Source: an uncultured Clostridia bacterium
GTDB taxonomy: Bacteria; Bacillota_A; Clostridia; Christensenellales; CAG-138
Length of the DNA stretch: 5,706 bases
Direction: 5' to 3'
NCBI GenBank assembly: GCA_947302865.1
Contig: CAMYWS010000082.1
Location: 1-5,706, forward strand
The notes under the pieces were generated by a model. That model saw nothing but the letters and a program-made list of their open reading frames with translations, was not told the DNA's origin and made no database searches. Each line of letters starts with the position of its first letter. The first letter of the stretch is position 1. Position numbers and translations under genes: made by a program. This document shows positions 1-5,637 of the stretch, in pieces.

Positions 1-400
1 TGCCGTAACGGATCGCGGTGTGGAGACGCTTGCCGTCCACGGTGATCGCTTCGAGATCCGCCGCTAATTTACGGAAGTTGTCCGCTTCACGGCCGACAAG
101 CTGCGGCTTGATGTACTTGTCGATGATCGGAATAAAGTCCTTCGCGAGGAACAGCGGGTCGCGTCCGCCGCAGCCGGAGTACTGCACGGCCGCGCAGTCG
201 CCGAATGCGATCTGTCCGTCTTCGAGAATAAGCATCACGGAGATGGATTCGCCCGGCTGACGCACGGAGGTAAAACCCGCGGTCTTCGGCTCGCCGGTGT
301 ACGCGGCGCCGTCGGACTTTGCGCCCGCCTTGATGGCGCGCTGGTCGTCAAAGTAGAAGCCGGTACGGCCTGCGGAACAGATAACGTCGATGATTTTCAT
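1..400 (-). CDS. mal: Methylaspartate ammonia-lyase, N-terminal part (runs off left edge)
   Basis: Methylaspartate ammonia-lyase deaminates (2S,3S)-3-methylaspartate to mesaconate and ammonia, the step after glutamate mutase in glutamate fermentation; it is a cytoplasmic enzyme of the enolase superfamily. Only 133 codons are present, of about 410 usual for the family. The start ATG (398-400) is preceded by AGAAAGG (409-415) at 8-nt spacing. The N-terminus MKIIDVICSAG, then GFYFDDQRAIKAGA, QPGESISVMLILEDGQIAFG and DCAAVQYSGCGGRDPLFLAK, closely match my recollection of the Clostridium tetanomorphum enzyme, as do VGRE and the final RLHTAIRYG. This is the N-terminal capping domain; the catalytic barrel with the active-site His and Lys lies outside the window, so intactness cannot be judged. 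It lies downstream of glmE on the same strand, as in known mutase clusters, but beyond a terminator. Confidence 0.97.
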   Translation of the reverse strand, partial: MKIIDVICSAGRTGFYFDDQRAIKAGAKSDGAAYTGEPKTAGFTSVRQPGESISVMLILEDGQIAFGDCAAVQYSGCGGRDPLFLAKDFIPIIDKYIKPQLVGREADNFRKLAADLEAITVDGKRLHTAIRYG

Positions 401-432
401 GTTTTTCGCCTTTCTGTAATTCTTTTCTATTG

Positions 433-452
433 TTTGCGGAGAATCCGCGTAT
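433..452 (-). repeat. Short inverted repeat in the mal leader
   Basis: GCGGA (436-440) and TCCGC (444-448) form a 5-bp stem with a 3-nt loop, about 35 nt before the mal start codon. It is the last of a series of hairpins in the glmE-mal gap. There is no T-run, so it is not a terminator. It may be a minor structural element or chance in GC-rich DNA. Confidence 0.3.
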
Positions 453-488
453 TTGATGATTTCAAACGAAAGTATGCGCCGCTGTCGC

Positions 489-510
489 AAAAGCGCGTTG
501 CAGACGCGCG
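489..510 (-). terminator. Possible weak intrinsic terminator or attenuator upstream of mal
   Basis: On the minus strand GCGCGT (509-504), a 5-nt loop and ACGCGC (498-493) form a 6-bp all-GC/GT-rich stem followed directly by TTTT (492-489). The T-run is short, so any termination would be partial. It lies about 90 nt before the mal start and, with the stronger hairpin after glmE, would reduce read-through into mal. It could simply be a transcript-stabilising hairpin. Confidence 0.35.
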
Positions 511-546
511 CACGGAAGTCTTGAAGGAAGAACGGAGCATCCATCC

Positions 547-579
547 GTCAAATCCGGCGACATGCGCGGCGGATTTGAC
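547..579 (-). repeat. Perfect 10-bp inverted repeat in the glmE-mal gap
   Basis: GTCAAATCCG (547-556) and CGGATTTGAC (570-579) are perfect complements around a 13-nt loop. No T-run follows on either strand, so it is not an ordinary terminator. It sits between the glmE terminator and mal and might be an operator, an mRNA-stability hairpin or part of a leader structure. Another small inverted repeat, GAAACTC (602-608) / GAGTTTC (612-618), lies next to it. Confidence 0.5.
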
Positions 580-631
580 TCCTTGCGGCTTCCGCCGCCC
601 GGAAACTCGCAGAGTTTCAGGCGGGAGCTGA

Positions 632-667
632 AAAACCGGTCAGCAGAAATCATATTTCTGCTGACCG
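632..667 (-). terminator. Strong intrinsic terminator after glmE
   Basis: A perfect 14-bp stem, CGGTCAGCAGAAAT (637-650) with its complement (654-667), closes on a 3-nt loop and starts 6 nt past the glmE stop codon. Read on the minus strand the stem is followed by GTTTTTC, a five-T tract (635-631). This is the classic form of a Rho-independent terminator for the glmS-glmL-glmE transcript. Its AT-rich upper stem and only five Ts leave room for partial read-through into mal. Confidence 0.85.
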
Positions 668-672
668 AGCGT

Positions 673-2124
673 TTACGCTCTGGGTCTTCCGACAAGACGT
701 CCCTTGCTGATCGCGTAGACGTCGTCGATGACCATCTGGAACGTCGCATTGCGCTTTTCCGCCTTTGCGCGTTCCGCGATCTTCGCGCGGTGATACGCCT
801 TGATCTCGTCGGTAAACGGCAGATTGCCCATCTCGAGGATGCGGATCGCGCCGGTGTTGTCACGCGCGGGGAGCATCTTGCCCGCGTTGAAGCGGGAAGG
901 CGCAAACGGGATATCGAGCACACCGCACAGCACCGCCTTGACGCAGCCGTCCGCAATGTCGCCGCTGCCGAGCTCGAAGCACTTGTCGAGGATGCAGCGG
1001 GTCTCCATGCGGATCATTTCCTTTTCTTCTTCAAGGTTCTCCGCCGTGCAGACCTGGTCGGCGAGCATCGAAATGACCTGCTTCGTGCAGCGCAGACCTT
1101 CCGCGTTCGCTTCCATCGTCGGAACGCCCGCCGCTTCGTGCGGTGTCTTGACGATGACCTTGGTGGCCTTCGAAAGCGCCGCCGTCGCGCTGCCCCAGCT
1201 GATGACGCCGAACGCCTTTGCTTCGTCCTGCGGGAAGCCGCCCATCCACTGATGGAACACGGTGGTGACGATCACGTCCTTGTAGCCGTTCTTGATGAGG
1301 TATTCGTTGGTGAGCTCCTCGAGCACGCGGATCGCCGCGACGTCCTGCACGAGGTTGCCGCACTGACCGTAGCCGACGGTGATGTTCTTGACGCCCTGTT
1401 CTGCGGCTAAAAGCGCTTCGATGATCGCGACCGCGTTCGAGATGCAGGCGGGAACGAGCGTGCCGGTCAGCGGACCGTACGGCTCGCGGTTGATGGAAAC
1501 GCCCGCCTCCTCATAGATGCCGGTGAGCCGGTCGACGTACTGCCAGTCCGCGATCGTCTTTTCCATCGGGACGTTCTTTGCGTAGGGGAGGTTGTAGGAG
1601 ATGCCGCCGCCTTCGTAGCTCGTGAAACCGCCCGCGTAGGCGATCTCGGTGAGAAGACGCGCGTCGGGCGTGCCGTGGCGCACCTGGATCGGCGTGTCCA
1701 AAGCGTTGATGAGCCGTCTGCAGCCCGCAACGCCGTGGTTGACCGCCGGGAAGCCGTTCAGCATGGAGCGGCGCTCCTTCATCGACTCGCGGATACCGTT
1801 TTCCGCTTCCTGATAGCGGTTCTGACGCGTGTAGCTGTCGATCGTGGTGGGCAGAAGATCCGCTTCGCCCTTGTCCTGGAGATAGGTAAGAAGCTCGATC
1901 TGCGCGTCGATGAGCGCAACGCCCGCGCGCGGCTGGATCAGCGTGACGCCCTTGTTCTTGGCGTCAACGAGCTTTTTCGAAAAGACCTTGTGATCCGGCA
2001 GCGCCTTGTGGAACGCGATCGCTTCTTTGAGATCGACTTCCGCGCCGGTCGGCCACTGCTTCAGAACTTCTTCGCGGATGGAATTGAATTCGTCGTCCGG
2101 AATACGCTTATTTTGTACCGTCAT
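673..2124 (-). CDS. glmE: Glutamate mutase epsilon (large, substrate-binding) subunit
   Basis: GlmE (MutE) is the catalytic TIM-barrel subunit of adenosylcobalamin-dependent glutamate mutase; with two GlmS subunits it forms the GlmE2S2 enzyme that rearranges (S)-glutamate to (2S,3S)-3-methylaspartate by a radical mechanism. The product has 483 residues, the length I recall for the clostridial protein. Residues known from the C. cochlearium structure fall at the same numbers: the arginine claw R66, R100 and R149, then E171, Y177 and Y181 ([11 protein letters not shown]), and K326/E330 ([15 protein letters not shown]). The enzyme is therefore very probably active. The ATG is preceded by AGAGGAG about 8 nt upstream. 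The start lies 17 nt inside the end of glmL, implying translational coupling. The stop TAA is followed by a strong terminator. Codon use is GC-rich, so long frames on the opposite strand here are shadows. Confidence 0.98.
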   Translation of the reverse strand: MTVQNKRIPDDEFNSIREEVLKQWPTGAEVDLKEAIAFHKALPDHKVFSKKLVDAKNKGVTLIQPRAGVALIDAQIELLTYLQDKGEADLLPTTIDSYTRQNRYQEAENGIRESMKERRSMLNGFPAVNHGVAGCRRLINALDTPIQVRHGTPDARLLTEIAYAGGFTSYEGGGISYNLPYAKNVPMEKTIADWQYVDRLTGIYEEAGVSINREPYGPLTGTLVPACISNAVAIIEALLAAEQGVKNITVGYGQCGNLVQDVAAIRVLEELTNEYLIKNGYKDVIVTTVFHQWMGGFPQDEAKAFGVISWGSATAALSKATKVIVKTPHEAAGVPTMEANAEGLRCTKQVISMLADQVCTAENLEEEKEMIRMETRCILDKCFELGSGDIADGCVKAVLCGVLDIPFAPSRFNAGKMLPARDNTGAIRILEMGNLPFTDEIKAYHRAKIAERAKAEKRNATFQMVIDDVYAISKGRLVGRPRA

Positions 2125-3496
2125 CTTTCTGTAACTCCTCTTTCAAAATGGTAAGCGCCGCTTCGGGGTAATACTGGGACAGAAGTCCCATCGCGGCGAT
2201 GATATAGCTTCGGTCCACGAGCACGGTGCATTGCTTCGGCTTTAAGGAACCCGGGTCCTCCTCGTCAAAGAAACCGTAGGACGCGATCCGTCCCGTGTGT
2301 TCGGTATGGATCAGCGAGCCGCCCGTGACGATGAACCGATCCACGTTCAAAAGATTCTTGCCGGTCTGGATGAGCTGCAGACCTCCGAGACCGAAGATTT
2401 CGGAAAGCCGCCCTGCGTGGCGCGTCATCGCGACCCGCACCGCCATGCTCGCGAGCGCCTCGTCCGCGCGCTGCGTTTCGTCGTCAAAGGGCAGCATGTC
2501 CGTGTGCGTCGCGAAAAGGTCGACGATCTCCGAAAGCCGTTCCTCGGAAAGCCCTGCGATCCCGGCCGTCTTTTTGAGTCCCGCGGCTTCGACGATGCCC
2601 CGGATGCTGTACCGCATGCCGATGTCGCCCTCGACCGTGCGCTTGACGTACGGCTCCGGAATGCCTCTCAAAGCGGTCCTCGGATCGTCCGGAAGCCCTT
2701 CCGCAACGGAGTACACGTCCGTCGTCGCGCCGCCGACGTCCACCGCCACGAGATCGCCGACGCCCTTCTGATTTTCGGTGCCCTCGGCCAAAAGTTTGAT
2801 CGCCGCCATGACCGCGCTCGGCGTCGGCATCATAATGCCGTTGATGAGTTCCGCCGCCTTCGAAAGTCCCTTTGCCTGAATGATGCGGTTTAGGAAGACC
2901 TCGCGGATCTCCTTCTGTACCGGTTCGGTGTTCAGCACGTTGAACGACGGCATGACGTTTTCGGTGATATGCACCTCGCGCCCTTCGAGGATCCTTGCGC
3001 AGGTGCGCGCGGCGTTGCGGTTGCCGGCCAGGATCACGGGGTAGCTCCCGCCGATCTCCGCGATCACCTTTGCGTTATGGATGATCGTTTCCGTGTTGCC
3101 GCCGTCCGTACCGCCGACGAGCAGGAAGATATCGGGATTCAGCGCTTTGATCTCGTCCGCGTCGTCTTCGTTGAGCTTAAAGGAATACGTTTTGAGCACC
3201 TTTGCGCCCGCGCCGAGGGACGCGGTCTTTGCCGCCTCCGCGGTGAGCTCCGGAACAAGCCCGCTTGCGAGCATCCGAAGCCCGCCCGCCGCGCTCGAAC
3301 AGGCGTAGCGCGCGCAAAAATCAAGCTTGCCGGTCTGCGCTTCGAGTTTCGAAAGCGCGTCGGCAAGCCCGTTGTTGATATCGGTCTCTACGGTGGTGTA
3401 CGAATTCGCGGTACCCAAAAGCCGCGGGGCGTCGACGTCCACCGCGGTCACTTTGGTATAGGTGCTGCCGAAATCGATCAAAAGAACAGGTTTCAT
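2108..3496 (-). CDS. glmL: Glutamate mutase reactivating ATPase (MutL/GlmL family)
   Basis: GlmL (MutL; not the DNA mismatch-repair protein) belongs to the acetate kinase/Hsp70/actin ATPase fold. The family is taken to reactivate B12-dependent mutases by ATP-driven exchange of damaged cobalamin. The 462-residue product shows the expected nucleotide-binding motifs: [10 protein letters not shown] (6-15, phosphate 1), [13 protein letters not shown] (125-137), [13 protein letters not shown] (252-264, phosphate 2) and [13 protein letters not shown] (388-400, adenosine). There is no signal peptide or membrane segment, so it is cytoplasmic. The start ATG has GGAG 8 nt upstream and lies 17 nt after the glmS stop; its 3' end overlaps glmE by 17 nt. 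This glmS-glmL-glmE order is the classic one. All motifs look intact. Confidence 0.96.
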   Translation of the reverse strand: MKPVLLIDFGSTYTKVTAVDVDAPRLLGTANSYTTVETDINNGLADALSKLEAQTGKLDFCARYACSSAAGGLRMLASGLVPELTAEAAKTASLGAGAKVLKTYSFKLNEDDADEIKALNPDIFLLVGGTDGGNTETIIHNAKVIAEIGGSYPVILAGNRNAARTCARILEGREVHITENVMPSFNVLNTEPVQKEIREVFLNRIIQAKGLSKAAELINGIMMPTPSAVMAAIKLLAEGTENQKGVGDLVAVDVGGATTDVYSVAEGLPDDPRTALRGIPEPYVKRTVEGDIGMRYSIRGIVEAAGLKKTAGIAGLSEERLSEIVDLFATHTDMLPFDDETQRADEALASMAVRVAMTRHAGRLSEIFGLGGLQLIQTGKNLLNVDRFIVTGGSLIHTEHTGRIASYGFFDEEDPGSLKPKQCTVLVDRSYIIAAMGLLSQYYPEAALTILKEELQKDDGTK

Positions 3497-3513
3497 AACC
3501 CAGGCTCCGAACG

Positions 3514-3936
3514 TCAGTCCTCCACGTGCAGGTCTTCCTTGAGATACGCGATGTCCACTTCGGGCGGCGTTCCCGGCGGGAAGGAGCGGTCAAAGCCCAT
3601 CGCCTTGAAGCGCTTTTCGACCTCTTCAAACGGCTGCTTGCCGATGACGATGTTGCCGCCGACATACAGCAGGATATGCTCAAGCCCCGCTTCGTCGCAC
3701 TTTTCGCGAAGACCGCGGCAGTCGAGCTCGCCCTGCCCGTACAGGGAGGAAACGACGATCGCGTCCGCGTTCGTTTCGATCGCGGCGTTGATGAACTCCT
3801 CCTGCGAGACCATGACGCCGAGGTTGATGACGTTAAAGCCCGCGTCGGTGAACGCATGGTACAGGATCTGGTTCCCGACGGCGTGGACGTCCGCGCCGAT
3901 GACGCCGATGATCAGCGTTTTCTTTTGCTTTTCCAT
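3514..3936 (-). CDS. glmS: Glutamate mutase sigma (small, cobalamin-binding) subunit
   Basis: GlmS (MutS; neither glucosamine synthase nor the mismatch-repair protein) is the small Rossmann-like subunit that holds adenosylcobalamin base-off/His-on. The B12 motif DxHxxG is seen as D16-V-H18-A-V-G21, where H18 is the lower axial cobalt ligand. SSLYGQGE (63-70) and VGGNIVIGK (92-100) complete the nucleotide-loop pocket, and [17 protein letters not shown] near the end matches the clostridial family. At 140 residues it is full length. I choose the ATG at 3936 ([12 protein letters not shown]): it aligns with known N-termini and has GAGGA (3946-3942) 5 nt upstream. A GTG 12 nt further upstream is in frame, but that codon forms part of the Shine-Dalgarno region. 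First gene of the glm operon. Confidence 0.97.
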   Translation of the reverse strand: MEKQKKTLIIGVIGADVHAVGNQILYHAFTDAGFNVINLGVMVSQEEFINAAIETNADAIVVSSLYGQGELDCRGLREKCDEAGLEHILLYVGGNIVIGKQPFEEVEKRFKAMGFDRSFPPGTPPEVDIAYLKEDLHVED

Positions 3937-3941
3937 GATCG

Positions 3942-3946
3942 TCCTC
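3942..3946 (-). promoter_or_regulatory. Ribosome-binding site that decides the glmS start
   Basis: GAGGA lies 5 nt before the ATG at 3936. The alternative in-frame GTG (3948-3946) overlaps this motif, and I see no second Shine-Dalgarno upstream of it, only an A/T-rich stretch (tataaaaaataa). The shorter protein also fits the family N-terminus. Confidence 0.7.
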
Positions 3947-3962
3947 ACTTATTTTTTATACC

Positions 3963-3978
3963 GATCCGGTACCGGATC
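3963..3978. promoter_or_regulatory. Perfect 16-bp palindrome in the glm leader (candidate operator)
   Basis: GATCCGGTACCGGATC is a perfect palindrome with no central spacer. It lies about 15-30 nt downstream of the predicted glm transcription start and some 17 nt before the glmS Shine-Dalgarno. A dimeric repressor bound here could block elongation. As RNA it would make only a short hairpin with a strained loop, so a DNA operator seems likelier. No known regulator site is recognised. Confidence 0.5.
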
Positions 3979-3999
3979 AAATACTCCATATACATCGCC

Positions 4000-4028
4000 A
4001 TGGTACGACGAATCCCCCGCAAAGTCAA
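4000..4028 (-). promoter_or_regulatory. Candidate sigma-70-type promoter of the glm operon
   Basis: On the minus strand TTGACT (4028-4023) and TACCAT (4005-4000) are separated by exactly 17 bp. The -35 box matches consensus at five of six positions and the -10 box at four of six. The start would be near 3993, giving a leader of roughly 57 nt that contains the 16-bp palindrome and the Shine-Dalgarno. I see no adenosylcobalamin riboswitch in this short leader. Confidence 0.6.
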
Positions 4029-4040
4029 GACATAACGGGG

Positions 4041-4180
4041 AAAACCAGACAATATATTTCATGCCGTCCGAAAACACGGAACGGCGCAGCGCCTGTTTTC
4101 CATGACGCGATCGGCATGCCGCTGCGGACGTCACGGACGAATCTCCGGTGTACATGAGCGATCGGCATAACGCGCCGCCG
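4041..4180. other. Core of the divergent control region, with a repeated GCGATCGGCAT box
   Basis: The 450 bp between glmS and the first right-hand gene contain no convincing large gene. Between the two divergent promoters an 11-bp box GCGATCGGCAT occurs at 4107-4117 and again at 4158-4168, both in direct orientation 51 bp apart and each preceded by CATGA (with one extra C in the first copy). The second copy lies 12 bp upstream of the plus-strand -35 box. A short imperfect hairpin (about 4064-4083) lies nearby. The repeated boxes look like binding sites for a regulator, but none is recognised. Confidence 0.45.
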
Positions 4181-4209
4181 TTGACAGCATAGCGAAATGC
4201 TGATACAAT
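4181..4209 (+). promoter_or_regulatory. Near-consensus sigma-70-type promoter reading rightwards
   Basis: TTGACA (4181-4186, perfect) and TACAAT (4204-4209, five of six) are 17 bp apart, the best promoter in the window. Transcription should start near 4216-4217. It faces the AT-rich genes on the right and, if unobstructed, would give them a leader of about 170 nt. It sits in GC-rich DNA of glm-like composition, so it may have belonged to a native gene that once followed here. Confidence 0.8.
4185..4202. promoter_or_regulatory. Inverted repeat inside the promoter spacer (candidate operator)
   Basis: CAGCAT (4185-4190) and ATGCTG (4197-4202) are perfect inverted halves around 6 nt. The 18-bp site overlaps the last two bases of the -35 box and ends one base before the -10 box, the standard place for a repressor operator. 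The half-sites do not match the LexA box I know. Repression of the rightward transcript is inferred from position only. Confidence 0.5.
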
Positions 4210-4216
4210 AAAATAT

Positions 4217-4309
4217 ATGATTTTCGGCGTGGACAATTTGCCGCGCCGGAGCGTCAAATATATAGAAGATCATAAAGAAGGAACACAGTCAGACAGATCG
4301 AACGGTTGA
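4217..4309 (+). CDS. Possible 30-aa small protein or truncated N-terminus
   Basis: An ATG at 4217 opens a frame of 30 codons ending in TGA (4307-4309); it begins MIFGVDNLPRRSVKYIEDHK. The ATG coincides with the predicted transcription start of the strong promoter just upstream, so translation would be leaderless; I see no Shine-Dalgarno. The first codons are GC-rich and the later part is not, which would also fit the surviving 5' end of a native gene broken by insertion of the AT-rich segment. No membrane segment or known motif is visible. It may be chance. Confidence 0.25.
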   Translation: MIFGVDNLPRRSVKYIEDHKEGTQSDRSNG

Positions 4310-4344
4310 CGGATCTGAACCGGGGCGTTGTGCCGAAAGCAAAA

Positions 4345-4373
4345 GTTGTCAAGAGAACCGTCCCTATGTCACC
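4345..4373 (-). repeat. Palindromic repeat copy A (inverted relative to the others)
   Basis: Read on the minus strand this 29-bp element starts GGTGACATAGGGACGG and ends TTCTCTTGACAAC. It matches copy B (4674-4702) at 25 of 29 positions by my alignment, in the opposite orientation. Its outer bases run straight into the Shine-Dalgarno of the 92-aa gene, so it forms the end of that gene's leader. Copies A and B bracket the gene as inverted repeats. Confidence 0.85.
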
Positions 4374-4386
4374 GGAGGGATAAATA

Positions 4387-4665
4387 ATGAAAAGATTTAC
4401 ACGATTTGTAATAGTTAGTTGGTTTATTGTTATGTTTCTTGTTATAGTTGCCATAGCAACATTAGTAGTTATAAAACCATCAGATGCTCAATTAGGCGTT
4501 ATACTTAAAATAGCAATTATCATTATCGCAATCATCTTTGGTGTAGGCCTTGGAATATTCTTTTTTCGAAAGGAAAACTGGCGAAATTATAGTTGGCGGC
4601 ATGGGTTTGGAAGGTATTCATGGGTTAAGAAAGATCAAAATGATTCACCAAATCAGGACGAATAG
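4387..4665 (+). CDS. Small two-helix membrane protein, unknown function
   Basis: I do not recognise this 92-residue protein. It has a basic start (MKRFTR), a hydrophobic helix at about 7-29, a short loop (30-37, KPSDAQLG), a second helix at about 38-60 rich in Ile, and a hydrophilic tail rich in Arg, Trp, Tyr and later Asp/Asn. By the positive-inside rule both ends should be cytoplasmic, giving a membrane hairpin. The ATG has GGAGGG (4374-4379) 7 nt upstream, directly after repeat copy A. Codons are strongly A/T-ending, unlike the glm genes. It is bracketed by inverted repeats A and B and followed 101 bp later by another membrane-protein gene. A small partner of that protein or a cargo gene of a mobile unit are both possible. 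Confidence 0.8.
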   Translation: MKRFTRFVIVSWFIVMFLVIVAIATLVVIKPSDAQLGVILKIAIIIIAIIFGVGLGIFFFRKENWRNYSWRHGFGRYSWVKKDQNDSPNQDE

Positions 4666-4673
4666 TGTGACAT

Positions 4674-4702
4674 GGTGACAAGGGGACGGTTCTGTTGACA
4701 CC
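4674..4702 (+). repeat. Palindromic repeat copy B
   Basis: This copy starts GGTGACAA, has the core GGGGACGGTTCTG (4682-4694) and ends TTGACACC. It differs from copy E (5638-5664) at one position of 27. It begins 8 bp after the stop codon of the 92-aa gene. The right arm contains the perfect -35 hexamer TTGACA (4695-4700). A second TGACACC (4707-4713) follows at once, a small local duplication of the arm. Confidence 0.9.
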
Positions 4703-4766
4703 CCGCTGACACCTTAGAATTTCATGCAGACCATCGATTTCCATTATAAGGAAGGGAGAAAGGAAA

Positions 4767-5483
4767 ATGGTTTTCTTCGACAAAAATGGGGATATCGATT
4801 GGATAAAGCCAACATGGCCAAAGGTGCAGCGCCATTTTTGGATATGGGCAATTCCGTTATTAGCTATTCTAATCGCTGTGACAATTGTCGTATCTTTCGT
4901 TGTAAAGAAGTATGAGCAATTCGATATCCACATAAATACTGAAAACCCGCAATACATAGAATGGCCGAAAGGTGTACATTATGACGGTATCGGCAGAGTA
5001 GATGATTGTGCTGTGATATACTCGGAAAAAGGTTATTTTGCAGTTTTAAGGAATGGTCAATTAGAAAAGATGCTGTTTACGGGTGGGACATCAAACGGTA
5101 TATATCGTTCTCAAATCTTTTCAATACAGAAAGATGGGCTGGTATACTTTTACTCTTCAAGCGGCGAACTAATTAAAACATTTGTAGCAACTGCATTGCA
5201 AAAGTCTTTTAAAGAACAAACTAGTGATCATAAACAAACAGTTACAATCGACGGATTCACATATGAGATTCAGCGGGGAAAAGGAATCGAGCGTGTACTG
5301 GCAAAATCGGATGCAGGAGTAAAGACAATAGTAGAAAAGGAATCTGTAAATACAAAGGCTCTTCGAATTATAGGATACGTCTGTAGAATCCTCGGATTCT
5401 CCATCTTACTGTTTTATTTTGTAAAGAACGTTCCTGCGGTAATTGATTACCTAGTAAAACACAATAAGATTCGAGGATATTGA
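4767..5483 (+). CDS. Membrane protein with two terminal helices and a three-repeat beta-rich middle domain, unknown function
   Basis: I do not recognise this 238-residue protein. A cytoplasmic N-terminal stretch (1-23, MVFFDKNGDIDWIKPTW) leads into a first membrane helix at about 24-46 ending in KK; a second lies at about 199-219, with a short basic tail (KHNKIRGY). The middle domain (about 47-197) would be outside the membrane by charge rules. It contains three similar strand-turn-strand units, at about 85-103 (YSEKGYFAVLRNGQLEKML), 120-139 (IQKDGLVYFYSSSGELIKTF) and 160-178 (TIDGFTYEIQRGKGIERVL), sharing G-aromatic/aliphatic then G-x-(L/I)-x-(K/R). That resembles small beta-propeller or WG/NHL-like repeats, but three units are too few for a full propeller. 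The ATG has AAGGGAG (4752-4758) 8 nt upstream. Codon use is A/T-rich. It probably shares a transcript with the 92-aa gene. Confidence 0.85.
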   Translation: MVFFDKNGDIDWIKPTWPKVQRHFWIWAIPLLAILIAVTIVVSFVVKKYEQFDIHINTENPQYIEWPKGVHYDGIGRVDDCAVIYSEKGYFAVLRNGQLEKMLFTGGTSNGIYRSQIFSIQKDGLVYFYSSSGELIKTFVATALQKSFKEQTSDHKQTVTIDGFTYEIQRGKGIERVLAKSDAGVKTIVEKESVNTKALRIIGYVCRILGFSILLFYFVKNVPAVIDYLVKHNKIRGY

Positions 5484-5518
5484 ACACCTGTGACAAGACT
5501 AACTAATAAAAGTCAATG

Positions 5519-5536
5519 ATGTCAGGGGGACGGTTC
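5519..5536 (+). repeat. Palindromic repeat copy C, left half only
   Basis: The left arm and core (ATGTCAGGGGGACGGTTC) match the other copies at 16 of 18 positions, but the right arm TTGACAC is missing and replaced by unrelated sequence starting GAGACC. The element is thus truncated or recombined. TGACA (about 5491-5495) upstream could pair with its TGTCA, so a residual longer hairpin is possible. Confidence 0.65.
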
Positions 5537-5540
5537 GAGA

Positions 5541-5555
5541 CCACTGAAAAAGTGG
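5541..5555. repeat. Small hairpin CCACT-gaaaa-AGTGG next to copy C
   Basis: CCACT (5541-5545) and AGTGG (5551-5555) flank GAAAA. It starts 4 bp past the point where repeat C breaks off. CACTGAAAAAGT reminds me of terminal sequences of some Firmicutes insertion sequences, but that is memory, not a match I can verify. Too short and without a T-run to be a terminator. Confidence 0.35.
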
Positions 5556-5592
5556 GGGTAAAAGGCAGGAACTGACGCGCTTTTAATCAAAT

Positions 5593-5619
5593 GTGTCACC
5601 GGGACGGATCTCCTGACAA
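5593..5619 (+). repeat. Palindromic repeat copy D (diverged)
   Basis: The copy keeps GTGTCA, GGGACGG and TGACA but differs from copy E at about 6 of 27 positions, including T to A in the core (GACGGATCTCC) and CTGACA in place of TTGACA. It is the most decayed of the full-length copies and lies 19 bp before copy E in the same orientation. Confidence 0.75.
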
Positions 5620-5637
5620 CAATCTGCGGGCAATGAG

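Noticed and set aside
562..1410. 282-codon open frame on the plus strand over glmE
   Set aside because: It is antisense to a glmE gene whose active-site residues are all in register. Its Arg/Asp/Ala-rich product is typical of the shadow frame of GC-rich genes.
2108..3936. DNA mismatch-repair MutS/MutL
   Set aside because: The shared names are historical. The 140-aa protein has the DxHxxG B12 motif, and the 462-aa protein has ASKHA ATPase motifs, not the GHKL motifs of repair MutL.
3514..3948. GTG start of glmS at 3948
   Set aside because: It overlaps the Shine-Dalgarno of the ATG at 3936 and adds residues not found at the family's N-terminus.
2969..4105. 378-codon open frame on the plus strand over glmL and glmS
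   Set aside because: It runs antisense through two well-identified genes and into their control region, has no domain I recognise and no good ribosome-binding site; a shadow frame.
3949..4257. 102-codon minus-strand frame directly upstream of glmS
   Set aside because: It contains the inferred glm promoter and palindrome and overlaps the divergent promoter, and its sequence shows no known motif. A small real protein ending before glmS cannot be fully excluded.
4625..4957. 110-codon minus-strand frame over repeat B and the start of the 238-aa gene
   Set aside because: It overlaps the plus-strand gene, which has a good ribosome-binding site and two membrane helices, and it crosses a palindromic repeat.
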